Shown piece by piece: positions 44,529 through 54,419 of a stretch of DNA of 64,000 nucleotides; position 1 is the first letter of the stretch, and each line of letters begins with the position of its first letter. This stretch comes from WJJR01 sp964440935. Its GTDB lineage: Bacteria; Zixibacteria; MSB-5A5; WJJR01. The position numbers and the translations under genes were made by a program. The notes under the pieces were generated by a model. That model had not been told where the DNA came from, did no database searches, and saw only the letters and a list, made by a program, of their open reading frames with translations. Location of the stretch: positions 1 through 64,000 of the forward strand of contig CAYTTY010000013.1 of the NCBI GenBank assembly GCA_964440935.1, given 5' to 3'.

Positions 44529-46192
44529 TCGCCCTCACTCCCCTGATTACCTGTGGATTGATCATTATTCTCGGCACCCTCGGTGTCATTCTCGTAGGTC
44601 GGGTATTCCTGTGGGACCGCGCCGAGCGATTTCGACGGATCGGTGCCACGTGATGTTAGTTGTAATGCGACTGTGTGTGTCCAACCATAATCATCGATCC
44701 GGAACAACGCGCGGCTATTCTGAATGGCAATCAATGAACCATTTTTGACCGGATCGCCAACGCGCAGGATGTATCCGTAGCCTTCGAGGTTTTCCAGCAA
44801 CGCCAGGGCTTCATGGTCATCGCGCAGAATACCGACCAGTCGCAGCGTTTCGACATTGGGCAGTTCATTGGTCACGAAGCCGGATCGCTGGCCGGTGACG
44901 AGCGGATCGAACGGGTCACGGCGTCCCATGTCATCGTAGTACAGGATGTGACGCGTCGGGACACCACCGGCGCCCTCACCACTGCGACGATATTCGCCAC
45001 TGGCAGCGCGTTTTTGCGCCTCACGGATACGGGCCAGCAATTCTTCGCGGCTGATCTTCGAGTCCGGTGCGGGAGGTCCCTGCACTTCAGCCGATGGTGT
45101 TCCTTCACTCACTGTTGTGTACGGCCGCGGTGCGGACTGATCACCGAAGAATTTCTGTTTCAATCGTTCGAGGAGTGTCTCCTCTTCATTGATTCCCGCC
45201 ATGTCATTGGGCGTCGTCGCTGCGAACTGTTGCGATTCGTCGTTGGCAAACACCGGCGACTCATCGGACGGTGCTGTCACTGCCGGTTCCGGCTCACGGG
45301 TGGTTGCCCACTGGGACTCGGACACCGCACGTTCAGCCCGTTCACTGGCCGACTGTTGTTCTGCAACATCCGGACCCAGAGGACGCATCGATTCTTTACT
45401 CACGACGATCTCGTCATTGCCATCCATTGATTGCGACGTCGCCTTTAGCTTGTCCGGATTCTCGAGCACATCCGGTGCAAACACCAGCGGTGTTTCCGGT
45501 GGAATGAACGCTTCGACCTGTGAGCGTTTTGGTGCGACAGTCGGTTCCGCGTTGGCGGTTGGTTCCGGTGTCTCCATGGTCATTTCGCTCGCAGATCGTG
45601 ACACTGGCTTGTTGGCAACGACCGGTTCTTTCGCCTTGCTGCTCAACGTCGACTGCGCTATTGGTGACTGTGCCTTTTTGGGATTGACTTTGCTCTGTGA
45701 CTCGGTCGACGCCATGACCGGCTCTTTGGCCTTCACCGCATTGTCTTTCGCATTCCACACGGCAAAGGTCGCACGATCCGGATCGACCACACGCACGGTC
45801 AACGATGACCCGTCGCGAACGACACTGTAGGTCGCTTCGTCGGCCATATCCAGGACTACGCGCACGATCATCTTCGGCGACGTTTCGAATTGGCTGGTAC
45901 GGATCCGTTGGATGCGAGTGGCCGGCAGATTGGAAAAGCGCATCTGCCCGAGCTGGTGCGCCGCATCGCAGAAATCCAGCACAATTCGGAACGGTGTACC
46001 GTTCTCGGCCGGTTCTGTGAAGTGGTTGCAGAGTGTGTTGCCGCCACCGACAACGGTGAGTTCGGTGAATTCACCATTCGGTGAGAGGACCAGGTTGTTC
46101 ACACCGGTCTCGGCCAGGGCGCTCGCAGGAACACACAGTGCCACGGCCACGAGGCCCACTCCGATCAACCGACTGTATCGTCCTGACATCAT
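44525..46192 (-). CDS. pilP: AMIN-domain and PilP-like fusion protein
   Basis: 555 residues. A signal peptide leads into an AMIN domain (about 28-140, with IVLDFCDAAH and RIRTSQFETSPKMIVRVVLDM), which in other proteins binds peptidoglycan. A low-complexity Ser/Glu/Pro-rich linker (about 150-415) follows, and the C-terminal part (about 420-525, GRRDPFDPL, LRLVGILRDDHEALALLENLEGYGYILRVGDPV) matches PilP, the periplasmic partner of PilQ. The gene sits exactly in the PilP position of the pilMNOPQ order. Confidence 0.85.
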   Translation of the reverse strand: MMSGRYSRLIGVGLVAVALCVPASALAETGVNNLVLSPNGEFTELTVVGGGNTLCNHFTEPAENGTPFRIVLDFCDAAHQLGQMRFSNLPATRIQRIRTSQFETSPKMIVRVVLDMADEATYSVVRDGSSLTVRVVDPDRATFAVWNAKDNAVKAKEPVMASTESQSKVNPKKAQSPIAQSTLSSKAKEPVVANKPVSRSASEMTMETPEPTANAEPTVAPKRSQVEAFIPPETPLVFAPDVLENPDKLKATSQSMDGNDEIVVSKESMRPLGPDVAEQQSASERAERAVSESQWATTREPEPAVTAPSDESPVFANDESQQFAATTPNDMAGINEEETLLERLKQKFFGDQSAPRPYTTVSEGTPSAEVQGPPAPDSKISREELLARIREAQKRAASGEYRRSGEGAGGVPTRHILYYDDMGRRDPFDPLVTGQRSGFVTNELPNVETLRLVGILRDDHEALALLENLEGYGYILRVGDPVKNGSLIAIQNSRALFRIDDYGWTHTVALQLTSRGTDPSKSLGAVPQEYPTYENDTEGAENNDQSTGNQGSEGE

Positions 46193-46217
46193 ATGCCTTC
46201 CTCGGTCTCGCGTCAGA

Positions 46218-46814
46218 TTAGAGGTCCGCCAGCATCAATCGCTCAGAGTCCTTCACTTTGTATGTCGACATGGTCAACTGAGCCATCATCGTAAACTCTT
46301 TGAACTCGTTGTTCGGTGAATTGAACTGCGCCACCGTCAGCATCTGCACGTCGTTGACGTTCACGATGAACGGCAGGTTCGCGACCCGCGCCAGAAAATC
46401 GCCCAAGTCATGGTAGGTCGAATAGACGGTGAGTCGAAAATCGTTCCGGTCGTAGAATCCCTGTGCCGCCGGCGGCAATGGTTCGATGTCGCCCAATCGC
46501 GTCGATGTTTCCAACGCCGCGGCGTGGATCTTGCTCAACAGCGGTGCGAGCTGGTCCTCTTCCGGGAGCAACTGCGCCACCAGCATGTAACGGTCGGTCA
46601 GGTCCTCGTATTCGCGTTTGAGCGACGGGAGCGATTGGAATTTCATCTCCACCGACTTCAGTTGCATTTGCAACGTCTCGTACTTCATGTAGCTCATGTC
46701 GAGTTGTTCCTGCTCGGGCTGGTACATCTTCGCGTGCCAGATGTACACAACCACCACGGCTCCAATCAGCATGAGGAACCACTTTTGTACTCTGGGATCT
46801 CTAATATCGGGCAT
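46218..46814 (-). CDS. pilO: Type IV pilus assembly protein PilO
   Basis: 198 residues with one N-terminal membrane helix (WFLMLIGAVVVVYIWHAKMY), a coiled-coil segment (about 30-75) and a ferredoxin-like domain (LTVYSTYHDLGDFLARVANLPFIVNVNDVQM), as in PilO, which pairs with PilN in the inner membrane to hold the pilus machine. It stands between pilN and pilP. Confidence 0.9.
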   Translation of the reverse strand: MPDIRDPRVQKWFLMLIGAVVVVYIWHAKMYQPEQEQLDMSYMKYETLQMQLKSVEMKFQSLPSLKREYEDLTDRYMLVAQLLPEEDQLAPLLSKIHAAALETSTRLGDIEPLPPAAQGFYDRNDFRLTVYSTYHDLGDFLARVANLPFIVNVNDVQMLTVAQFNSPNNEFKEFTMMAQLTMSTYKVKDSERLMLADL

Positions 46815-46867
46815 ATCGCTCCACCTGTTCCTAAAGCGTCAGAGACGCATCTTCATTCAGACGTGTC

Positions 46868-47602
46868 CTACTGCTCCTCATCCATGACCGCGCCATACAT
46901 ATCGTCATCGGCATCCACATCCTCGGCGCCGATTTCTTCACCGGTTGCCGGTTCATCCAAGAATCCACCGGCGTCTTCAGTGATCGGCTCCAACTGGCAG
47001 GCAACCTGGAAGTCGTATACCTTGCGTTCGTTGAGGTCGGTCATCTTCGCATAGTTCAGCCGAACATCACTGAATCGCGGCGAATCCTGCAGGTTCAGAA
47101 TAAAGTTGGCCAAACTGCTGACCGTGTAGCTGAATCCCGACAGCGTCAGCTTGTTGTTCAGGTTCGCCAGTGAATCGGCATTGGCATTCTTGTCCTTCTT
47201 GCGTGTGTTTAACGCCGATTTTTCCTCGCCCTGGTGGAACTCTGAAAGCCAGAGAAAGTCCGGAATGACGGTCGCCAAGTCTTCCAGGTTCTGGACCCAG
47301 GCGGCCCGGTCGCGATCGAGCTTCTCAATGGCGGACATGCGTCGCAGAATACGCGTCTTGACATCGACCAGCCGGTCGACCAGTTGAATGTCTTCGCGCA
47401 TTTGCTCGGTCTTCGCTTCGATCTTGGCAATGTCCTGATTGACGCTGGCCAGTCGCAGGCTCTGGTAGTAACTGATGCCACCCAAGGCGACCACCAGCCC
47501 GACCGCTACGGCCACGCCAGCCAGCATCGATTTCGACACGGCCAGGTTGCTGCGCCGGCGCCGATACTCACTCGGCAATAGATTGATCTGAATCATGGGC
47601 AT
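46868..47602 (-). CDS. pilN: Type IV pilus assembly protein PilN
   Basis: 244 residues starting MPMIQINLLPSEYRRRR, the short cytoplasmic tail that binds PilM, followed by one membrane helix (about 28-48), a coiled coil and a ferredoxin-like domain. The C-terminus has an acidic extension rich in Glu and Asp (about 205-244) not needed by the family. It starts one base after pilM ends. Confidence 0.92.
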   Translation of the reverse strand: MPMIQINLLPSEYRRRRSNLAVSKSMLAGVAVAVGLVVALGGISYYQSLRLASVNQDIAKIEAKTEQMREDIQLVDRLVDVKTRILRRMSAIEKLDRDRAAWVQNLEDLATVIPDFLWLSEFHQGEEKSALNTRKKDKNANADSLANLNNKLTLSGFSYTVSSLANFILNLQDSPRFSDVRLNYAKMTDLNERKVYDFQVACQLEPITEDAGGFLDEPATGEEIGAEDVDADDDMYGAVMDEEQ

Positions 47603-47603
47603 G

Positions 47604-48656
47604 CTACACCTCGCGCGCCGCCAACCCTACGCCAACGGCAAGAAGCGGTGCGATCTTCTCCGGTTGAAGATCTCCGAACAATTCGGGATCATACTCGATG
47701 TTGCGCAATGGATTCGCGATTTCGATCGGAACGTTGAGCTTCGTCTGCACGCATTCGGGCAGGTACGGAATCAAAGCCCCGCCGCCCGACAGCACGATCC
47801 AGTCGACCGAATCGGTCTTGGCCAACGTGCGGAAGTACGAAAACGCCAGTTCGAGACCGGTCAGTAACTCATCAGCCGCTGACATGATGGTGGCTTTCAG
47901 CATGTCCTGATCGACCGACGCTTCCAGCTCTCCGCGGATTACCTTCATCGTCATTTCCTGGTTCAAACGGAATTCGCGCTGGATGACTTCGTAGATCACG
48001 CGGCCGCCCGCGGAGACATCACGCGTTGAATGGAACCGTCCGTCTTTCAGGAACACCACATTGGTCGTGTCGAAGCCGATATTCACGAGCGCGGTGACAC
48101 GGTCGGGATCGATGTCGTAGTTGATTTCGTACGAGTTCAACACGGCAAAGGCATCGGTGTCGATCAGCGGCGTGTGCAGGCCGGAGTCCTCGAGGAGATT
48201 GAGGTACTCGAGCACGTACTCACGTCGCGCGGCAACGAGGAGCACTTCCATCTTGCGCGCTTCTTCGTCGGTGTGCAGCACGTGGTAGTCCATCGAGACG
48301 TCATCGACGTCGAACGGGCTGCGCTGCTCGGCCTCGAACAGAATCGCCTGCTCGGCCTCGGCGCCGCTTTTCTTGTCGATTTCGAATTTGTCGGTGATGA
48401 CACCGTGGCCGGCGACAGACACGACCACGTCGGTGGTGCGGGGATCACACTGATCGAGCAGACCCTGCACGCTGAAGATAACCGAATCGCGATCCTTAAT
48501 CTCTTTGGAAACAATCGATTCGATCGGGACTTCTCGGATACCGGCAGCAGCCAGTGCAAACCCATCGGCCTTGCGGTCCAATCGGACATATTTGATAGAA
48601 CTGGCACCGATATCCAGTGCGGCTACCGTTTTCGCGCGGCGTTTGAATGGAAACAT
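47604..48656 (-). CDS. pilM: Type IV pilus assembly protein PilM
   Basis: 350 residues of the actin-like ATPase fold (AALDIGASSIKYVRL, and the GxxG phosphate loops such as WIVLSGGGALIPYLPE). PilM sits on the cytoplasmic side, binds the tail of PilN and links it to the pilus motor. First gene of pilMNOPQ; the 290-base gap upstream should hold the promoter. Confidence 0.93.
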   Translation of the reverse strand: MFPFKRRAKTVAALDIGASSIKYVRLDRKADGFALAAAGIREVPIESIVSKEIKDRDSVIFSVQGLLDQCDPRTTDVVVSVAGHGVITDKFEIDKKSGAEAEQAILFEAEQRSPFDVDDVSMDYHVLHTDEEARKMEVLLVAARREYVLEYLNLLEDSGLHTPLIDTDAFAVLNSYEINYDIDPDRVTALVNIGFDTTNVVFLKDGRFHSTRDVSAGGRVIYEVIQREFRLNQEMTMKVIRGELEASVDQDMLKATIMSAADELLTGLELAFSYFRTLAKTDSVDWIVLSGGGALIPYLPECVQTKLNVPIEIANPLRNIEYDPELFGDLQPEKIAPLLAVGVGLAAREV

Positions 48657-48946
48657 GTGATGCGCTCCGTATTGATGATGTCAGTGCGTGAACCCCACAC
48701 ACCACATCGCTCATGTTACACTGCGGTTGAAAGCGTGCTCACCCCGAGACCGCCTTCGACAGCCGCCACTGCCTGATAATTGCATCGGCGTGCGCGATAC
48801 TTTGATTTAGGCATTTTTTGATGCCCCAACAGGATTGAGTCCTTGATTGGCAACGATTTGATGGACCTCCAATAGAGCTGTGTCGCCTCATCGCTCATGG
48901 TCTGTTCATTTCCGGTTCTGTCCAGATTCGTACCGCCTGAGCCCTA

Positions 48947-50416
48947 TCAGGCGTGAATTCGTATCGAATCATCGATGGCCGCCACGGACGAGAGGTCGAA
49001 CCGGCGCATCCGCTCCCGCAGGGTATTGCGGGAGATGCCCAATAGTTGCGCCGCGCGGACCTGGTTGTTGTCCGTAGCTTCAAGTGCTGCTTCAACTAAC
49101 GATTGTTCAAGTGCATCTGTCAGTACGTTATGAATGCGGCCCTCCGAGTTCGTCATCATCTTATCGAAGACCGATTCGATTACATTTCTAAAGAGACTTC
49201 GATAATTGTCGCGCATGTTGTCGAGATCGGCAGCGAACGCCGGCGTGGAGCCGCCCACCATCGGGAAGTCCTCGGGAAGTAGATCCGTTTCTCTTGACAG
49301 GACGACAGCCGTATGGATGGCGTTTTCCAATTCCCGGATGTTGCCCGGCCAATGGTGCTTCGTCAGCCGTTCCAAGGCGCTCGGTGACAACTGCTTGACC
49401 GAACGGCCGGTCTTGCGCGAGTACTTCTTGATATAGAACTCCGCCAGCAACTCGATATCGGAGCGGCGCTCCCGCAATGGCGGCAAAAATAGTGAGATGA
49501 CTTTCAAGCGGTAGAAGAGGTCAACTCGGAACTGACCTTCCTTCATCAGATCGACAAGACTCCGGTTGGTCGCCGCGACGATGCGGACATTCACATTGAC
49601 AGGCTGATCGTCGTTGAGCCGCTCGAACGTTCCTTCCTGAAGGATCCCCAGCAGTTTGCTCTGCGCGTGAATCGAGAGATCGGACACTTCATCCAAGAAG
49701 ACGGTACCGCCATCAGCCTGTTCAAATCGTCCGAGACGGGCGCCCTGTCGACTACCTGCGCCGCCGGGGACCTGGCCAAAGAGTTCGGCCTCGAGGATTT
49801 CTTCCGACGTCGATGCGCAGTTTATCGTTACAAACGGTTTGTCGCGACGATTGGAATTGCGGTGAACGACACGAGCAACGAGTTCTTTCCCGGTACCAGT
49901 CTCTCCGATCACCAGGACCGGTGCATCGGTATGGGCCACCTGTCCGATGACTTTAGCCACTTCGACGATTTCGGGCGACTTACCGATGATTTGGTCATCG
50001 GTCAGCGGAACGTCATCGTCGGCCATCACGGTCTGTGACGGCAGGTGTCCGACGGCGCGCGCGATTGTGCGTTCGAGCTTTTGCAGACGAAACGGTTTGG
50101 TCAGGTAATCAAACGCGCCTTCTTTCATGGCATCGATGGCGTTGCCGGTCGAGACGTAGCCCGATACAATGATAACCGGCACGCGTGGATTCTCATTTTT
50201 GATAAGACGCAGGAGTTCAAGACCGGACATCGACGGCAGATTAACGTCGAGCAAGATGACATCAGGCGTGAACTGTCGCGTGGCCGGCATTACGTCCGCG
50301 CCGTCGCCGACAACTTCCACGCGGTAGTGTTCCGGCGGCAGGTAGTTCACCACCGCCTGTGCGATCTCCGGGTCGTCGTCGACCAGTAGTATGTTTAGTG
50401 TCTTGTTGGATACCAT
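48947..50416 (-). CDS. NtrC-like response regulator lacking the GAFTGA loop
   Basis: 489 residues. Receiver domain (1-120) with phosphoacceptor Asp57 (VILLDVN), then an AAA+ domain with Walker A GETGTGKE (171-178) and Walker B GGTVFLDE (236-243), and a Fis-type helix-turn-helix at the C-terminus (NNQVRAAQLLGISRNTLRERM). The loop that contacts sigma-54, normally GAFTGA, is replaced by GGAGSR (about 218-223, in ELFGQVPGGAGSRQGARLGRF). It probably cannot activate sigma-54 in the classic way and may act as an ordinary DNA-binding regulator. It lies upstream of pilM on the same strand. Confidence 0.9.
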   Translation of the reverse strand: MVSNKTLNILLVDDDPEIAQAVVNYLPPEHYRVEVVGDGADVMPATRQFTPDVILLDVNLPSMSGLELLRLIKNENPRVPVIIVSGYVSTGNAIDAMKEGAFDYLTKPFRLQKLERTIARAVGHLPSQTVMADDDVPLTDDQIIGKSPEIVEVAKVIGQVAHTDAPVLVIGETGTGKELVARVVHRNSNRRDKPFVTINCASTSEEILEAELFGQVPGGAGSRQGARLGRFEQADGGTVFLDEVSDLSIHAQSKLLGILQEGTFERLNDDQPVNVNVRIVAATNRSLVDLMKEGQFRVDLFYRLKVISLFLPPLRERRSDIELLAEFYIKKYSRKTGRSVKQLSPSALERLTKHHWPGNIRELENAIHTAVVLSRETDLLPEDFPMVGGSTPAFAADLDNMRDNYRSLFRNVIESVFDKMMTNSEGRIHNVLTDALEQSLVEAALEATDNNQVRAAQLLGISRNTLRERMRRFDLSSVAAIDDSIRIHA

Positions 50417-50543
50417 GTACGCCCCGCGCCCTCGCCAGCGTTCCGATCATTAATAGAATCGGTTTTGAGGGGGTGCGACTAAAGTGGCGGGGGCAGGTAT
50501 CTTGGATTTGGGGCAATTGCCCCTGATCGATACAGAAACAGCA

Positions 50544-50575
50544 ACCGGACTGTGGGATTTGTCCCACAGTCCGGT
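50544..50575 (-). terminator. Strong hairpin after the S8 protease gene
   Basis: A perfect 14-base stem, ACCGGACTGTGGGA with TCCCACAGTCCGGT, around a four-base loop. It lies 38 bases past the protease stop codon and before the regulator gene, which makes it a likely terminator on the minus strand, although the T tract is weak. Confidence 0.75.
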
Positions 50576-50612
50576 CGGTCGTCTCGAGAAAACGCTAAAC
50601 GAACGGCCCGCA

Positions 50613-53600
50613 CTACGGCTTGCAGGGCGACGGTCCGTTGAAGAACAGGTACTCGATCAGATAATTCAGATCGAGCGCGTCGATGCCCGCGATACAGTTG
50701 ACCTCACCGCGCGCGGCGGGATCGGGTGGATCAATGTTGAAGAAGATCTGATTGATCAGGCCATTCAGATCCTGGGCGTCATAGATGCAATCATAGTTCA
50801 TGTCGCCGACGATGTAGACTTCGTAGCGCCGGGCATCGGATGGTTCCGACACGTTGCCGGCGGCATCGGTTGCGGTTACGCGCCAGTAGACAACCGTGCT
50901 GCAACGCGGGAGCAGATGCGCCACCGGCAACAGGTAGCTCAGATTTGGTGTGGTGGTTGTATCAATCAGCGACATCATCGCCGTATCGTCGGCCAATTCG
51001 AAGTAGTAGATCATTGGAACGGGGGCCGACGCCGCCATCACCCTGCTGGTCACCTGTCCCCACTGGAACGTTGGCGTACGATCGACGCCGAATGGAGCCG
51101 GCGCAAGAAGCGTTGGCGCATCCGGGGCCTGCGTATCGATGTCGAAGCGAGCCGATGGCGAATAACCGCTCGAATCACCGGCCGCGTTGTATGTAATCAC
51201 GCGCCAGTAATAGACACCGTCGTCGAGCGGTGCACCGAAGGAGAATGATGTGTCCGAAAGTCCTTCGTAACGTTCAACGCCAATCGTATGAGTGGTATCA
51301 TCGGCGATTTCGAGTGTGTACGTGAAGACATCGAATCCCGTCGGAAATGGATCATACGGATCGTGACGCCACATGAGTACCGGCGATGTGTCAGTCGACG
51401 ACAGACCGTCAATCGGCGATACCAAGATCGGTTCCGGTGGGAAATCAATGACATCTACGTCAATCGCATGCGATCCCGTCTCATCCGGTTCCGCCTGTGA
51501 GACAGCTTCGATAACAATGCTATTCGACGTTCCGGGTGACGTGCCCGGATCAATCGTAATGGTCACCGGAATGGTCGTTTGGCCGGCCAGCGGGAGCGAT
51601 TCTGTACCGGCAATCGGCGTTATCGCCCAGCCCTGGTCATCAGTGATGGTCCAGTCGAACACATCGGCTTGTGTTCCCGTGTTGCTGATCACAACGTCGA
51701 CGGCGAATTCCCGTCCGGGAACGCCAATTGTATCGGATAGGGATGAGACTTCCGCCCCATAGCCGGCAATGACCTCCAGTTCCAACAGGTCAGTGTCTGT
51801 GACACCGGGATCGGCCTGTGACACGAGCACGCATTCAATTGTGTCTTTGGTGCCGATCGCAGTTCCCAGCGGAACGTCAACAGTAAACGTCTCAACAATA
51901 AAGTCACGCGCGGGAACAGGAACGGTTGCGGGATTGGGAGTGATCGACCAGCCGCGCGCACTGGTCAGCGTGAGATCATAGGTGTCGGCATTTGTTCCCG
52001 TGTTGAAGATATTGAAATCGACGTCGACACCGCCGGGCGTTTCGATGACATCCGAACCGGCAATCAGATCGACGGCAAAGGGCGCCTCACCGGGCGTCAA
52101 CGTCAGCTCCGGCGAATGCGCCAGCGAGAACTTCTGCGGTCCCTCAGGAATGTTGTGGCCGATGACGAGAACGCGCCACGTGCCGGCGGCGGAGAACGTA
52201 ATATCCCGCCGAACCTGTTCGATGTTGTTGGTATGATCTTCGCCAATGGTGGCATCGAAACTGGGATTTGACGGATCCAATTGCCACGGCCGATAGGTCG
52301 CCCCGAAGGACACGGCGGTCTGCACACGCAGGTCGAGATCATTGATCAGTGTCGGATTGGCATTCTCGGCGGCGCCGGGATCATCCCACGCCAGTGTGAA
52401 ACTGATGGAATCGATATCGGCCGTCATCGGGAACAGCCAGGTCAAGGTATCGCCGTCTGTAATTTCTGCCTCGACGAACGCACCGGCCTCGAGAACATCG
52501 ACGGCATTCTGAACATTGATGCGCCCAAAACCGAAATCGTATTCCGGTCCCGGACTCCCAAGGTCATCGGCGGTCTCACAGAAGACGGCCTTAACGGTCG
52601 ATCCTAAGGGCTCCTGGCCGGGATACAGTTCCTTGTAACGACCCATCCACAGAGCGAAACAACCAGCGGCCGTTGGTGCCGCCATTGACGTGCCACATGC
52701 ACCACCGTATCCGCCTCCCGGTGTCGTGGAGGTCACAGCCCAGTCATCGCTGGTTTGGCATCCGGGTGCGACGAGTTCCGGCTTCAGCCGGCCATCATCA
52801 ACCGGTCCCCAACTGGAAAACGATGTCATTGTCGAATTGTTCGAATTGATGGCGCCGATCGTGATAACATTCTTGGCCGTTCCATACGGCGGGATCGAAT
52901 TCCAGGTAATGCCCCAGCGGCCGCAATAGCTGGAACCAGTGGACCGTTCGTTACCGGCCGCCCAGGCGATCGCGACCGGTTTGCCCAGACTGCCGCGAAT
53001 AATGTCATCGAGAATCTCACACGAGGCGAAATAGTTTCCCTGATACGCCTCGCAGATTTCCGGCGAGTCGTTGCCATAGCCGACGATCCAGGAGTTGGTG
53101 GAAATATCGATATCGTAATTGTTGATGGCGTCGGTGTATTCAGAGATAAGGTTGCTGATGTTGGTGAACCAGTTGTACGACACCAGCTCGGCCCCAGGGG
53201 CCATACCACGGTAGGTACCACCCGATTGCGTTCCCGATCCCATGACCGTGCCCGCAACGTGAGTGGCGTGGCCGGAGACTCCGGACCCGTCGCCGGAATA
53301 GATGCGTCCGGCAAAGTCGGGATGAGTCCAGTCGGCGCGACCGCCATCCCATTCGCCGACCATCGCACCGGCCCCATCGAGATTGTATGGTGCCTGTTGA
53401 ACGACCTCGGCGGCCGTGTTGACACGATTCGAGTTGTTCGCCTCGCGTGGCACGAGATACGGTTCGACCCACTGGACGCGCTCGTCTTGTGCGATATCGT
53501 ACCAGTTGTCCGCCGGCAGACGCACCGCGAGTCCATTGATGAGATCGGATGTGCCGTCAACAATGGCACCGTATTCTGCAGACAGCCAGTCGGCTGCATC

Positions 53601-54083
53601 GTCCAGTGAGATATGTTTGAACACTTTCACGGTGAATTGTGCAACTCCGGCGGAATCACGCGTCCAGTCGGGTGTTCCAACCAGTTCCAGTGCGGGTGCC
53701 AGCTTGTCGCTGGTGCGTAGCTCACCGATCCAGCGAACACCGGCACCGGAAAGATCGGGTTCCGTGAGATTGGTTGAGACGGTGGCCAGGTAGGTGGAAT
53801 TGGGAATATATTTATGAAGCACAATGCCTGCTGCCTCGAGGAGTTGGCGGTCGGTTTCCGTGGGCGTATCATAAAATTGCAGCAGAACTCCCCGCTCGGC
53901 GAATCGCGAGGCGTTCAGCTCGCGAACGAACTCGGCGTTCGATGTAGATGATACCTGTAACTCACCACCGACCAGACGGATTCGGTAGTCATCGGATGTC
54001 GCGGCTTCCGGCATCGAGTCGAACTGGGTGTAGGCTCCAAGAACGAGGCCCAGAGCTACGATGGTGTAGACAACGCGCTTCAT
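50613..54083 (-). CDS. Secreted subtilisin-like serine protease with dockerin tail
   Basis: 1156 residues. Signal sequence, a propeptide-like region (about 25-225), then a peptidase S8 domain with Asp246 (GEWDGG), His272 (SGHATHVAGT) and a Ser in GTSMAAPTAAG. The middle holds a P/proprotein-like beta sandwich and immunoglobulin-like NEW3-type domains (about 680-880), a fibronectin-like segment (about 900-1060), and two dockerin-like calcium loops at the end (MNYDCIYDAQDLNGLINQIFFN and IDALDLNYLIEYLFFNG). ATG 54081-54083 is preferred, with GGGGAG upstream. It is extracellular and probably degrades proteins. The same kind of tail ends the giant repeat protein, so the tail may be a common sorting or docking signal. 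Confidence 0.92.
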   Translation of the reverse strand: MKRVVYTIVALGLVLGAYTQFDSMPEAATSDDYRIRLVGGELQVSSTSNAEFVRELNASRFAERGVLLQFYDTPTETDRQLLEAAGIVLHKYIPNSTYLATVSTNLTEPDLSGAGVRWIGELRTSDKLAPALELVGTPDWTRDSAGVAQFTVKVFKHISLDDAADWLSAEYGAIVDGTSDLINGLAVRLPADNWYDIAQDERVQWVEPYLVPREANNSNRVNTAAEVVQQAPYNLDGAGAMVGEWDGGRADWTHPDFAGRIYSGDGSGVSGHATHVAGTVMGSGTQSGGTYRGMAPGAELVSYNWFTNISNLISEYTDAINNYDIDISTNSWIVGYGNDSPEICEAYQGNYFASCEILDDIIRGSLGKPVAIAWAAGNERSTGSSYCGRWGITWNSIPPYGTAKNVITIGAINSNNSTMTSFSSWGPVDDGRLKPELVAPGCQTSDDWAVTSTTPGGGYGGACGTSMAAPTAAGCFALWMGRYKELYPGQEPLGSTVKAVFCETADDLGSPGPEYDFGFGRINVQNAVDVLEAGAFVEAEITDGDTLTWLFPMTADIDSISFTLAWDDPGAAENANPTLINDLDLRVQTAVSFGATYRPWQLDPSNPSFDATIGEDHTNNIEQVRRDITFSAAGTWRVLVIGHNIPEGPQKFSLAHSPELTLTPGEAPFAVDLIAGSDVIETPGGVDVDFNIFNTGTNADTYDLTLTSARGWSITPNPATVPVPARDFIVETFTVDVPLGTAIGTKDTIECVLVSQADPGVTDTDLLELEVIAGYGAEVSSLSDTIGVPGREFAVDVVISNTGTQADVFDWTITDDQGWAITPIAGTESLPLAGQTTIPVTITIDPGTSPGTSNSIVIEAVSQAEPDETGSHAIDVDVIDFPPEPILVSPIDGLSSTDTSPVLMWRHDPYDPFPTGFDVFTYTLEIADDTTHTIGVERYEGLSDTSFSFGAPLDDGVYYWRVITYNAAGDSSGYSPSARFDIDTQAPDAPTLLAPAPFGVDRTPTFQWGQVTSRVMAASAPVPMIYYFELADDTAMMSLIDTTTTPNLSYLLPVAHLLPRCSTVVYWRVTATDAAGNVSEPSDARRYEVYIVGDMNYDCIYDAQDLNGLINQIFFNIDPPDPAARGEVNCIAGIDALDLNYLIEYLFFNGPSPCKP

Positions 54084-54419
54084 GTATACATCTCCCCTAT
54101 CTGTTCGTACCATCGGTCGCCGGCCGAGCGGGTCGAACACAATCGGTCACAGCGGGATTCGCTGAATCGGTTGATTGAAAAGACGTCTTGTGGTTCGGCA
54201 ACACGAACGTCCGGTACATCTGTTGTATCACACGGTGATCGGCCTGGTCCGCGTGATGCCTCTGTGTCAGTACTCCCCCTCGTTCAATCTACTCACAACT
54301 TGAAATATGTCAACCACTTCGCTCCGATTTGCCGAGTCTGTGACAATCCTGCCAAGGGTCAACCGGATCGGCCATCGGGCCGATAACTCCCAGAGAACCA
54401 ACAACGACGGGGACTTAGA
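54084..54419. other. Divergent intergenic region, no feature recognised
   Basis: 336 bases between the starts of the protease (minus) and the NtrC-type regulator (plus), so two promoters should be here. I found no clear sigma-54 (GG-N10-GC) or sigma-70 site, and no RNA structure worth naming. Confidence 0.4.

Noticed and set aside
50484..51248. 254-codon plus-strand open frame
   Set aside because: It is antisense to the dockerin end of the S8 protease and crosses the terminator hairpin.
52755..53609. 284-codon plus-strand open frame
   Set aside because: Antisense to the S8 catalytic domain; no motif.
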